Source: Mycolicibacterium sp. MU0053 (GTDB lineage: Bacteria > Actinomycetota > Actinomycetes > Mycobacteriales > Mycobacteriaceae). From it: 64,000 bases of DNA. Position numbers and translations under genes: made by a program. This document shows, one piece after another, positions 36,001 through 43,332 of the stretch. Position 1 is the stretch's first letter, and the number at the start of each line of letters is the position of its first letter. Below the pieces are notes generated by a model. It made no database searches. It saw nothing but the letters and a program-made list of their open reading frames with translations, and was not told the origin of the DNA. The stretch covers positions 4,774,001 to 4,838,000 of the forward strand of contig NZ_OY726397.1 of assembly GCF_963378095.1 (NCBI RefSeq), given 5' to 3'.

Positions 36001-36381
36001 CTCCCCGGCCGGCAGGTCGTCGACCCGGCCCAAGTGGGTGGCCAGGGTACGGCACCACGGCTCGTCGACGGCGGCGTCGATGGCGGCCAGCAGCGGCCAG
36101 GTGAGCATCTCCGGCGACCAGGGGTCGGCCGCTGCCGTGTCGGTCAGCTCCGCGATCAGCGAGCGCGGGGATCGCAACGACACCCCGGCGCACACGCCGT
36201 CGTTCCCCCCGCCCCGCCCCAGCACGTGCGACAACCGCTGGGACAGCCAGCGCTCGACACCGCGGGCCGGCACCACCACGAGTTCCGTCGCGAACGGATC
36301 GGGCAGGGGCGTGGCCAGCAGCCGGCCCAGCCCGTCGGCGAGCAGGTCGGTGCGTTCGGCACGGTGGAGGTGGAAGGTCAT
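33064..36381 (-). CDS. recC: RecC, Chi-scanning subunit of RecBCD
   Basis: 1105-residue inactive helicase/nuclease-like subunit. It starts with MTFHLHRAERTDLLADGLGR and includes VVPARGVERWLSQRL, HSCHGPARQIDVLREVLLGL and MCPDIETYAPLIAA, all family hallmarks, and lacks catalytic Walker residues. It holds the complex together and recognises Chi-like sequences in E. coli. First gene of the operon, whose promoter lies in the short divergent region shared with the amidohydrolase. Confidence 0.95.
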   Translation of the reverse strand: MTFHLHRAERTDLLADGLGRLLATPLPDPFATELVVVPARGVERWLSQRLSHVLGRGGGNDGVCAGVSLRSPRSLIAELTDTAAADPWSPEMLTWPLLAAIDAAVDEPWCRTLATHLGRVDDLPAGEADLRRGRRYAVARRIAGLFASYAAQRPQLLADWSAGRHTDGAGGSLDADLDWQPQLWRAVCARVDADPPPVRHHKAVARLRDSPSDLPARISLFGHTRLSVTDIELLGALSTQHDLHLWLPHPSDALWRVLSDARGPIRRRDDLSHHRVAHPLLATLGRDLRELQASLQAAAEPAVDDAAEPAAHPETLLGWLQSDIRDDKVRPQSRVLADADRSVQVHSCHGPARQIDVLREVLLGLLADDPTLEPRDILVMCPDIETYAPLIAAGFGLGEVAPGRHPAHQLRVRLADRALTQTNALLGVAAQLLALAGGRATAGEVLNFATAEPVRARFGFTDDDLDTITTWVRESGVRWGFDKAHREPYRLQGYVQNTWRFGLDRVLSGVAMSDDSRAWIGTTLPLDDVGSNRVELAGRFAEFVDRLAHRIEALTGTRTLAEWLTALQDGVTALTRVGGDDAWQPGHLHREFARVLADAADYADTALRLSDIRALLGNHLAGRPTRVNFRTGTLTVCTMVPMRSVPHRVVCLVGLDDGLFPRLGLVDGDDVLARRPLTGERDIRSEDRQLLLDAICAATEKLVVTYTGCNEHSGAVRPPAVPLMELLDALDRTTEHPVRDRIVVRQPLQPFDVKNVTPGALGAAPTESFTFDTTALVAARAAAGERPPRPEFCAEPLPEPPRDDVSIADLLGFFRDPVRGFFRALDYTLPWDVDGIDDAMPVEVNALQEWGVGDRMLGDMLRGMHPDDAANAEWRRGALPPGRLGMRKAKEIRDQARELALAARRYRDSSAAAYDVDVELGDRRLIGTVSGVYADRIVSVTYSRLGPKQLIDAWIRLLVVAAHRPRGPLIAVCIGRDRRAGEVAIRVLGTPDGAPVDVLRDLVALYDAGRREPLPLPVKTSYAWAEARFGGGDPERQAGFRWNTNRFPGEQADDAYVKVWGPHARLDALLAPTRPGEEVDGEPTRLGAYAARLWLPLLRAERGEP

Positions 36382-36475
36382 GGCAAGCCCAATCTAGAGT
36401 GCCCCGCCGACAGCTTTGTTCCAGTCGGGCGCTTTACCGGCGATCTCGTTGGTAGCGTGGCACCAGGAGGCCCAC

Positions 36476-37618
36476 ATGACTGCCCACACCACTCCACGGA
36501 GGCCGGCCGCCGAGCGCGTTCCGATCCGCTGCGTGGATTCCGACGTTCATCCGATGCCCCGCACCGGGGAGTTGATGCAGTACATCCCCGAGCCGTGGCG
36601 CACCAAGTACTACTCGTCACATAAGTTCGGCGACCTGATTTATTACGACGCCCCGGATTACGCGCACTCCTATGCGATGCGGCTGGACACCTTCCCGCCC
36701 GACGGCGAATTCGCCTGCAGCGATCCGGATCTGGCGTTCAAGCAGTTGATCATGGATGCCGGTGCCGATATCGCGATCCTGGAACCCGGTGCGTATCCGG
36801 CGCGGCTGCCCGAGGCCGATCACGCGATGAGCCAGGCCCTGAATTCCTGGCAGGACAATCACTGGCTGGATTCGCACAACAACTGGCATGAACGCTGGCG
36901 CGGCTCCATTTGCGTGTCCATCGAGGCGCCGGAGTTGGCGGCCGCCGAAATCGAGAAGTGGGCCGGCCATCCATACATGGCACAGGTGTTGATCAAGGCC
37001 GAGCGGCGCCCCTCGTGGGGTGACCCGATGTACGACCCGGTGTGGGCCGCAGCCACCAAACACGACATCACCGTGTCGTGCCACCTGTCCCGCAGCCACT
37101 TCGAGGAATTGCCCATTCCGCCGGTCGGTTTCCCGAGCTACAACCACGACTTCATGGTCAGCTACTCGCTACTGGCGGCCAATCAGGTGATGAGCCTGAT
37201 CTTCGACGGTGTCTTCGACCGCTTCCCGACCCTGCGGATCGTGTTCGTCGAACACGCCTTCACCTGGATCCTGCCGCTGATGTGGCGCATGGACGCCATT
37301 TACGAGGCCCGCAAACAGTGGCTGGACCTCAAGCGCAAACCCAGCGAATACGTCAAGGACCACATCAAATTCACCACCCAACCGCTGGACTACCCGGAAG
37401 ACAAGACCGAGCTGACCCGCGCGTTCGAGTGGATGGAATGCGAAAAGATCCTGCTGTTCTCCAGTGACTACCCGCACTGGACCTTCGATGACCCCCGCTG
37501 GCTGGTCAAACACCTGCCGGAACACGCGCGCGAGGCCATCATGTTCCGCAACGGCATCGAAACCTACAAACTGCCCGACACCGTCCCCGCGTTGGAAGGG
37601 CAGCTTCGAGTCTTCTGA
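36476..37618 (+). CDS. Amidohydrolase-2 family metal-dependent hydrolase
   Basis: 380-residue TIM-barrel hydrolase. The N-terminal metal motif is CVDSDVHPMP (D-x-H), later VSCHLSR and HAFTWILPLMW, and the closing Asp is in LLFSSDYPHWTFDDP. This matches amidohydrolase-2/ACMSD-like enzymes that decarboxylate or hydrolyse aromatic-derived acids; the gene often sits beside a P450 in mycobacteria, as here. ATG 36476 has AGGAGG in front. It converges on the P450, with its stop two bases from that gene's stop. Confidence 0.87.
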   Translation: MTAHTTPRRPAAERVPIRCVDSDVHPMPRTGELMQYIPEPWRTKYYSSHKFGDLIYYDAPDYAHSYAMRLDTFPPDGEFACSDPDLAFKQLIMDAGADIAILEPGAYPARLPEADHAMSQALNSWQDNHWLDSHNNWHERWRGSICVSIEAPELAAAEIEKWAGHPYMAQVLIKAERRPSWGDPMYDPVWAAATKHDITVSCHLSRSHFEELPIPPVGFPSYNHDFMVSYSLLAANQVMSLIFDGVFDRFPTLRIVFVEHAFTWILPLMWRMDAIYEARKQWLDLKRKPSEYVKDHIKFTTQPLDYPEDKTELTRAFEWMECEKILLFSSDYPHWTFDDPRWLVKHLPEHAREAIMFRNGIETYKLPDTVPALEGQLRVF

Positions 37619-37620
37619 TC

Positions 37621-38924
37621 TCAGCCCGGGGTCCAGGCGACCGGCAGCCGCTTGATGCCGTGCACGAACGCCGAGTGCAGGATTGCCGGCTCCTGGACCG
37701 CGACGATGTCGGGGACCTCGCGGCGCAGCTCCTCGAACAGCACCCGGATCTCGCGGCGGGCCAGATTGGCGCCGAGGCAGAAGTGCGCGCCACCGGCGCC
37801 ATATCCGATATGGGGTTGGGGTTTCGGCGGACGTCGAAGGTCCACGGGTCGGCGAACTTCGTCTCGTCGCGGTTGGCCGAGTTGTACCACATCGATATCT
37901 TGGCGCCGGCCCGCAGCGGGACGCCACCGACCTCGACATCGCGGGTGAGGTTGCGCCGCATGAAGATGATGGGCGACGCCCACCGCACGATCTCCTCGAC
38001 CGCGGTGGGCGCCACCCCGTCGAAGTCGTTCCACCACTTGGCACGTTCCTCGGGGTAACGCGTCAAGGCCACCATGCCGTGGCTGATCGCGTTGCGGGTG
38101 GTCTCGTTGCCCGCGGCGGTCAACAGTAAGAAGAACGACCCGATCTCGGCCGACGACAATGTTTCACCGTCGACCTCGGCCTGCACCAGATTGGTGGTCA
38201 GATCGTCGGTCGGGTGCGCGCGCCTCGATTCGGCCAACTGCACCCCATACTCGCCGAGTTCGAGCACCACCTTGACGATCTCGTCGTAATCCCCCGAGGC
38301 CTCCTCGTCCCCGCTGCCCATGATCACCGTGGTCCAGTGGAAGACCTTCGCCTCGTCCTCCGCCGGGATGCCCATCAGGTCGCAGATGATCTGCAACGGC
38401 AGCGGACCCGACAGCGACTCGACGAAGTCCGCGTGGCCGTCGGGGTGGCCGGCCCGCAGCTCGGCCACCAACTGTCGCGACCGGTCCCGGACGCTCTGCT
38501 CGAGGCGCGCCAACACCTTGGGGGTGAAGGCCCGGTTGACGATGCCGCGCAGCCGCAGGTGCCGCGGGTCGTCGAGGGTGATCATCGACCCGAGGTATTC
38601 GGCGATCTCGGGCGCGACGTCGTTGAGCGAGGTGCTGGTCGGGCTGGAACTGAACAGATCCGGGTGCCGGCTGGCGAAGTGCACGTCGGCGTGTCGGGTC
38701 AGCGCCCAATGCCCGGCGCCGGTGGGGAAGCCGGCCACGAAATCCGGGGCTTCGAAGTATTTGACCGGGGCCTCACGGCGCAGCGTGGCGAACGCGCCGT
38801 CGCGGTAGTCGTCGTCGGCGGCCCAGAAGTCGACGGATCCCAGGTCGACATCCGCCAGCGGTACTTGCGGCGGTGGCAGTCCGTTCTCGCGGCGGTCGAT
38901 GGCGGTATTGGTCGTTGCAGTCAT
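37621..38924 (-). pseudogene. Cytochrome P450, frameshifted before the heme-binding motif
   Basis: A P450 of about 434 residues if the frame is restored. N-terminal part from ATG 38924 (MTATTNTAIDRREN) contains the I-helix LLTAAGNETTRN and the ExxR motif EEIVRW. After FDVRRNPNP the frame runs into unrelated sequence; the Cys ligand region HIGYGAGGAHFCLGANLARR and the rest to the stop at 37621 lie in another frame. Inserting one base in the four-base run at 37812-37815 (C run on the coding strand) restores the whole gene, so a single-base deletion is likely. As written, the product would lack the heme-ligand Cys and be inactive. Substrate unknown; this is related to the CYP124/125/142-like sterol-oxidising clade. 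Confidence 0.85.
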
Positions 38925-39098
38925 GAGCGAACCCCCCACATCAAAGTGTGACACTCGTCACGTCATCCGCCAACGCACCGCGCCAACAGGCACTTCACCA
39001 CGGGGCTCGGCGTGTCACTACCCCGATTCCGGCCGCGACGGGTGTATACGCAAGTGAAACGGGAGACATTTGGGGTTCGGTCTGCCAGTCTCTATCGG

Positions 39099-39665
39099 AT
39101 GAACCCGACTGTGAGTGCTGGTCGCCGGCTGGCCGTCGTCGCCGCCGTCGTGGCGCTCGTCGCGGGGGTGATCGTCGCGGTGATGGCGCTGGACCGCGCG
39201 CGGGATGCGTTCGTCGCCCAGCACGCGCGGCCGCTGGCCGTCGGGGACTGTGTGGCGGTGGATTCCGCGGTGGCGGGTGCGGAGTCCGTCGAGGTCGAGG
39301 CTCGCCGCGCCGCGTGCAGCGCGGACCCCAGCTACACCGTCGGCGCCCTGGCCACCTCGGCCGGCGACTGCCCCAGCGACGAGTACCAGCACTTTCCGGG
39401 CCCGGCCGCCGACCGCGTGACCGCCAGCCTGTGCCTGGTCCCCAATCTCGTCGCCGACCACTGTTATCGCTTGGGCGTGCCGATCGGGCTGGTCGAACGC
39501 GCGGACTGCGCGGCACCATCCGGCGATCTCGACAGCGGCCTGCTGGTGCAGATCACCCGCCGCCTCGAGGTGCGCGACCAACACGCCTGCCCGTCGGTCA
39601 ACGGCCAGTACGCCTGGCCGTACCCGTCACCGGCGCGCACGTATTGCACCGTCACCGTCTTCTGA
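39099..39665 (+). CDS. Cys-rich membrane-anchored secreted protein, function unknown
   Basis: 188-residue protein beginning MNPTVSAGRRLAVVAAVVAL, with one N-terminal transmembrane/signal segment (about 11-35) and an extracytoplasmic domain with eight or so cysteines (GDCVAVD, AACSAD, GDCPSD, SLCLVP, DHCYRL, RADCAAP, HACPSV, TYCTVTVF). Evenly spaced cysteines suggest a disulphide-stabilised fold. It resembles mycobacterial LppU-like secreted proteins but I assign no function. ATG 39099 was chosen over an upstream extension to 39012. Confidence 0.72.
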   Translation: MNPTVSAGRRLAVVAAVVALVAGVIVAVMALDRARDAFVAQHARPLAVGDCVAVDSAVAGAESVEVEARRAACSADPSYTVGALATSAGDCPSDEYQHFPGPAADRVTASLCLVPNLVADHCYRLGVPIGLVERADCAAPSGDLDSGLLVQITRRLEVRDQHACPSVNGQYAWPYPSPARTYCTVTVF

Positions 39666-39745
39666 AGACCGCCCAACCTCACCTTCGGGCCGCAAAGTTC
39701 GAGTGGACGACGGCAGAACCTCGGTTTCGGCGCGCCGCACCACGC

Positions 39746-40204
39746 TCAGCCCGGTTGTTCGACGACGTCCTTGATCCGGTTGAGCGTCTTGGTCATATCG
39801 CGAATGTTGCGTCGCTTGCGCAACTGTCCCCCCAGCAGACCGAACAACGTCGTGAGGACCCCCTGCTGCATCCGGAAAGACTCGGTGACGTCGGTGCCGT
39901 CGCCGGCCGGTGCCAGCTGGTAGCGCCAGTTGTTGACCGCCCGGTCGCCGATGAGGACCTCGAAGCCGAAATCGCGGCCGGGCTCGCACGAGGTGACCCG
40001 GCAGGTGGTCCAGTAGACCGGCCCGATCTCGTTGCGCCGGACGTGCCCGCGGAACTTCGCGCCGACGGCGGGACCGGTGGCGCCGTCGAGCCACTCCGCC
40101 TCGAAGGTCTCGGGGCTGAACTTGCCGGTGTTGCGCACGTCGGCGATCAACTCCCAGATCTGATCGGCCGGCGCCTTCATATGTACCGTCACCGAAGCTT
40201 CCAT
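39746..40204 (-). CDS. SRPBCC-family (polyketide cyclase/START-like) protein
   Basis: 152-residue helix-grip protein. The opening MEASVTVHMKAPADQIWELIADVRNTGKFSPE is the usual signature of START/polyketide cyclase/dehydrase proteins, followed by TGPAVGAKFRGH and a C-terminal helix (LLGGQLRKRRNIRDMTKTLNRIKD). These bind hydrophobic ligands in a cavity. ATG 40204 is chosen; an upstream open extension to 40291 lacks homology. It lies just downstream of maltokinase on the same strand, separated by about 27 bases. Confidence 0.8.
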   Translation of the reverse strand: MEASVTVHMKAPADQIWELIADVRNTGKFSPETFEAEWLDGATGPAVGAKFRGHVRRNEIGPVYWTTCRVTSCEPGRDFGFEVLIGDRAVNNWRYQLAPAGDGTDVTESFRMQQGVLTTLFGLLGGQLRKRRNIRDMTKTLNRIKDVVEQPG

Positions 40205-40230
40205 GCTGGTCCCCTGTCTCGTAGGTGGTG

Positions 40231-41610
40231 TCAGTCTGGTCCAGTCGCGCCGGTCAGGGTCCCGATTGACCGCAGCGGGATGGGCAACCAATCCGCGCGG
40301 TAGCGAGCCTCATAGGCAGTTTCGTAGACCGCCTTGTCCAATTCGTAGGCCGCCAACACCTTGGCGGCCTGGCGCGGATCGAACCCGGCCAGGTCAGCGT
40401 AACCATCGCAGAATGCCCCGCGGTTGTGCCCGCTCCACTCCAGCGCCGCCGAAATGTCCTGTCCGCCGCGACCGACCAGCGGTTGAAACGCCGCATACTC
40501 GTAGGACCGCAACATCCCTGCGACGTCGCGCAGCGGCGAATCCGGCCGGCGCCGTTCCTCCAGGGGCGCCCCCGGCTCACCCTCGAAGTCGATCACCAGC
40601 CAACCCGTGGGGGTGCGCAAAACCTGACCGAGATGCAGGTCGCCGTGGATGCGTTGCACCACGATCTCTTGGCCCGCAACGCTTTTGAAGATATCGGCGA
40701 TCCTCGGCTGATACGGCGACAGTTCCGGCACCTCGGCGCATGCGGAGTCCAGTCGGGCCAGCGCGGAGTCCACCGGGAAGGTGCCCGACGCCGTTCCCAG
40801 CTCCGCCGCGAGCGCGGCGTGCACCGAGGCCACGGCCTGTCCGAGTTGGTGTGAGGCCTCGGTGAAGTCCCCGGCGCCCCCCGCGTAATGCCGGCCGGCG
40901 GCCGCGGTGCCCAGCGCCCAACCCTCCGCTGAGCCAGCCGCGAAGACCGTCACCATGCCGAGCGGACACGGCTGCCCGTCCCAGGTGGTCTCGAACGAGG
41001 CCAGCAGACGCGCGACGTGACGGTTGCCGATGTTGCCGAGGACCCGATTGAGCTCGATGTCGGGGTTGATGCCGACGTTGACCCGGCGAAACACCTTCAG
41101 GATCGCCTGATCGCCGAACACCACGCTGGTATTGCTCTGCTCGGCACCCGAGACCCGCGACGGCGCGTCGACGGGCAACCCGACCCCCGGTTCGACGCTG
41201 AACGCCACGTCCCCGCGGGTCGCCCCGGCTCCACACAACTCCAGCAGATGCCGCACCGACGCTGCGTCGTAGAGCGCGTCGTAGGCCGTGCGGCCCCGCA
41301 CGGCGCCGATGGTGGCGATATCGGGATAGTCGGTGCGCTTCTCGGCGGACCACAGCACCACCACCTGATACCGCTCGGTGCTGCCGTCGGCGTAGCTCAC
41401 ATCGAGCAGCACCAACTCCAAGTCCGCCCGCAGCGCGGTGATCGCCGCCGCACTGACCGCGGTTTGGCGCCGGTTGCGGCCGGCATACCAGCGTTGCCGC
41501 GGCAGCCATTCGGCGAACGGCAGGGTTATCGGCTTGACGTCCTCCCGGCCCTGAAGGGTCGGGATTCCTCCTGCGAACCTGCGGCTCGCTGCGGTGGGTT
41601 CCTGTTTCAC
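40231..41610 (-). CDS. mak: Maltokinase with IS-derived N-terminal extension
   Basis: Maltose 1-kinase of the TreS-Mak-GlgE alpha-glucan pathway: ATP plus maltose gives maltose-1-phosphate for GlgE. Hallmarks are FAEWLPRQRWYAGRNRR at the N-terminal cap, the catalytic loop HGDLHLGQVL, and VIDFEGEP (metal-binding Asp). The native start is missing: an IS200/IS605 element occupies the 5' side, and the frame now reads through about 25 residues of element sequence (to GTG 41610, MKQEPTAASRRFAGG, then IPTLQGREDV) before KPITLPFAEWLP. No ribosome site precedes that GTG, so expression is doubtful. The rest is intact. treS and glgE are not nearby; an ABC transporter operon lies upstream on the same strand beyond the element. 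Confidence 0.87.
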   Translation of the reverse strand: MKQEPTAASRRFAGGIPTLQGREDVKPITLPFAEWLPRQRWYAGRNRRQTAVSAAAITALRADLELVLLDVSYADGSTERYQVVVLWSAEKRTDYPDIATIGAVRGRTAYDALYDAASVRHLLELCGAGATRGDVAFSVEPGVGLPVDAPSRVSGAEQSNTSVVFGDQAILKVFRRVNVGINPDIELNRVLGNIGNRHVARLLASFETTWDGQPCPLGMVTVFAAGSAEGWALGTAAAGRHYAGGAGDFTEASHQLGQAVASVHAALAAELGTASGTFPVDSALARLDSACAEVPELSPYQPRIADIFKSVAGQEIVVQRIHGDLHLGQVLRTPTGWLVIDFEGEPGAPLEERRRPDSPLRDVAGMLRSYEYAAFQPLVGRGGQDISAALEWSGHNRGAFCDGYADLAGFDPRQAAKVLAAYELDKAVYETAYEARYRADWLPIPLRSIGTLTGATGPD

Positions 41611-41660
41611 TGAGCCGTGCTCTCCGCTAGGCGGAGAGACTGACCGGCTCTCCGCAGGCG
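41514..41660 (-). ncRNA. Predicted omega RNA (TnpB guide RNA) at the right end of the IS element
   Basis: On the minus strand, from about 41660 down to the element end at 41534. It contains three hairpins: CTCTCCGC-CTA-GCGGAGAG (41638-41620, overlapping the tnpB stop), an imperfect stem GAACC...GGTTC (41602-41576), and CCCGACCCTTCAGGGCCGGG (41563-41544). It then ends GAGGACGTCAA, the terminal motif seen in IS605-type omega RNAs. The guide would be the next 20 flanking bases (41533-41514), GCCGATAACCCTGCCGTTCG, which lie inside mak. The 5' end is not determined from sequence. Confidence 0.62.
41544..41563 (-). repeat. Right-end subterminal hairpin of the IS element
   Basis: Minus strand CCCGACCCTTCAGGGCCGGG, an imperfect palindrome ten bases from the element end, the expected TnpA recognition hairpin. 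It matches the left-end hairpin at 16 of 20 positions. Confidence 0.75.
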
Positions 41661-42772
41661 TTTAGCCTCTCCGCACGTCCTGCGGCGAGGATGTTCCTGG
41701 CTGCGTTCAAGTCTCGGTCGTGGACCGCGCCGCACCGGCACGTCCACTCCCGAATACTGAGCGCTTTCTTGCCGTCCACCGCGCCACATGCACAGCACAG
41801 TTGCGACGACGGGAAGAATCGGTCCACTTGGCCGAAGGTCCGGCCAAACCTGTTGGCCTTCTCCTGCAGTAGCCGGGTGAAGATCGCCCACCCGGCGTCG
41901 TGGACCGACTTCGCCATGCGCGTGCGCGCTAAACCTGTGACGCACAAGTCCTCGACGTAGACCGCTTGGTTCTCGCGGATGATCTGCATCGAGTGCTTGT
42001 GCGCCCAGTCCAGCCGGGAGTCCCGCACTTTGGCGTGGGCCTTGGCGACCGCGACGCGTGCCTTGGCCCGGTTGTTGCTGCCCCGCTGCTTGCGGGACAA
42101 TTCCTGCTGCGCCTTCCGCAATTTGCGTTCGGCACGACGAAAAAACCTCGGTGAACCAATCGTCTTGCCGGAGGACAGGACCGCGAACGTGGTCAGTCCC
42201 AGATCGATGCCCACCTCGGAATCCACCGGGGGCAGTGGCGCGTCGTCGAGCTGCACCACGAACGACGCGAAGTAGCGGCCGGCGGCATCCTTGATGATCG
42301 AAACGCTCGACGGCTCCGAGGGAAGCTCCCGCGACCATGCGACTTTGAGTTCGCCGATCTTCGCCGCATACAGCTTCCCGTTGGGGCGCAGGCTGAATCC
42401 GTTGCGGGTGAGCCGGATTGCCTGCCGGTTGTCTTTGCGTGACCGGAACCTGGGAGCCCCGAGTTTGCGGCCCTTGCGCTTGCCTGACAGCGAGTCGAAG
42501 AAATTGCGGTACGCCACCCTCGCGTCCTGACACGCCTGCACCAGCACCACCGACGACACGGCGGACAGCCAAGCCCGCTCCGATGTGGCCTTCGCAACGG
42601 TGACCACACGCTTCTGCACATCGGTATCGCTGATCTTCACCCCGGCCGCATGCGAGGCCTGCCGAAGCCGGATGCAGTCGTTGAACACCACCCGCGCGCA
42701 CCCGAACGCCTGAGCCAGCGCGCCGCGCTGGCTCGGCGTCGGATAGAGGCGGTAGTTGTATCGCAGCTGCAC
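41627..42772 (-). CDS. tnpB: TnpB, RNA-guided nuclease of IS200/IS605
   Basis: 381-residue TnpB with an OrfB N-terminal domain (RYNYRLYPTPSQRGALAQAF), the RuvC-I Asp in GIDLGLTTFAVL, the RuvC-II Glu in YVEDLCVTGL, a zinc ribbon (CCACGAVDGKKALSIREWTCRCG) and RuvC-III Asp in HDRDLNAARNIL. All catalytic residues are present, so the nuclease should be active. TnpB cleaves DNA at the omega RNA-matched target to favour element retention. GTG 42772 is chosen because family homology begins at VQLRYNYRLY; the open frame extends further upstream to 42841. It is divergent from tnpA, with 22 bases between. Confidence 0.92.
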   Translation of the reverse strand: MQLRYNYRLYPTPSQRGALAQAFGCARVVFNDCIRLRQASHAAGVKISDTDVQKRVVTVAKATSERAWLSAVSSVVLVQACQDARVAYRNFFDSLSGKRKGRKLGAPRFRSRKDNRQAIRLTRNGFSLRPNGKLYAAKIGELKVAWSRELPSEPSSVSIIKDAAGRYFASFVVQLDDAPLPPVDSEVGIDLGLTTFAVLSSGKTIGSPRFFRRAERKLRKAQQELSRKQRGSNNRAKARVAVAKAHAKVRDSRLDWAHKHSMQIIRENQAVYVEDLCVTGLARTRMAKSVHDAGWAIFTRLLQEKANRFGRTFGQVDRFFPSSQLCCACGAVDGKKALSIREWTCRCGAVHDRDLNAARNILAAGRAERLNACGEPVSLSA

Positions 42773-42794
42773 ACCCCAAAAATACCTTCGCTCT

Positions 42795-43238
42795 ATGACA
42801 CCAGATCCGGAATTTCGACGCGGTCCCAGCGTAGTTTCCATGCTTCACGTTCATTTGGTCTTCGTCACCAAATACCGGCGCGGCGTACTCACCGACGAAC
42901 TGCTCAACCTCTGCGAAGAAGTGCTGCACAACGTATGCCTGGACCTCGAGGCCGCCCTGGTGGAGATCAACGGCGAACACGACCACATCCACCTTCTGAT
43001 CGAATACCCACCCAAGGTCGCTATCACGAAACTCGTGAACAGCCTCAAAGGCGTCTCCGCCCGCAAACTGCGCGATGAACTCCGCTACTGGACCAACCAG
43101 CACAGCACGAACGGACACCTGTGGAGCCCCAGCTACCTCGCAGCCTCCTGCGGAGGTACCCCGCTCAACGTTGTGAAGCAATACATCGAAGACCAGAAAC
43201 GGCCCAGTGCCCCCGAGAAAGGAAAATTGATACCCTAA
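42795..43238 (+). CDS. tnpA: TnpA, Y1 HUH transposase of IS200/IS605
   Basis: 147-residue IS200-type transposase. HUH motif DHIHLLIEYPP (His-hydrophobic-His), N-terminal HVHLVFVTKYRRGVL, and the catalytic Tyr in VVKQYIEDQ near the C-terminus. It cuts and joins single-stranded DNA at the hairpin ends. ATG 42795 is used. All key residues are present, so the element could still be mobile. The stop is immediately followed by the left-end hairpin. Confidence 0.93.
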   Translation: MTPDPEFRRGPSVVSMLHVHLVFVTKYRRGVLTDELLNLCEEVLHNVCLDLEAALVEINGEHDHIHLLIEYPPKVAITKLVNSLKGVSARKLRDELRYWTNQHSTNGHLWSPSYLAASCGGTPLNVVKQYIEDQKRPSAPEKGKLIP

Positions 43239-43258
43239 CCCGGCACTGAAGGACCAGG
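43239..43258 (-). repeat. Left-end subterminal hairpin of the IS element
   Basis: Minus strand CCTGGTCCTTCAGTGCCGGG, directly after the tnpA stop codon. Its similarity to the right-end hairpin supports TnpA recognition of both ends. Confidence 0.72.
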
Positions 43259-43332
43259 CTTGCGCGCTACATTCCTCGGTCATGGCGTCCATTGTCGCCT
43301 CGCGTACCCACCCACGCGCACACTCAAGCTGT

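Larger units (their letters stand above)
41534..43275 (-). mobile_element. IS200/IS605-family element with divergent tnpA and tnpB
   Basis: About 1.74 kb with divergently transcribed tnpA (Y1 HUH transposase) and tnpB (RNA-guided nuclease). The right end is fixed at 41534 by the terminal TCAA (minus strand) ten bases beyond the terminal hairpin. The left end is marked by a matching hairpin at 43239-43258; its exact boundary is uncertain, between about 43275 and 43280. As is usual for this family there are no terminal inverted repeats or target duplication. Joining 43276-43283 (or 43279-43283) to 41533 restores a reading frame, ATG then PITLPFAEWLP, so it inserted within the first codons of mak. 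Confidence 0.85.

Noticed and set aside
41607..43292. 561-residue open frame through the IS element on the minus strand
   Set aside because: It overlaps tnpB in another frame; only its first codons are meaningful, as the possible native start of mak.
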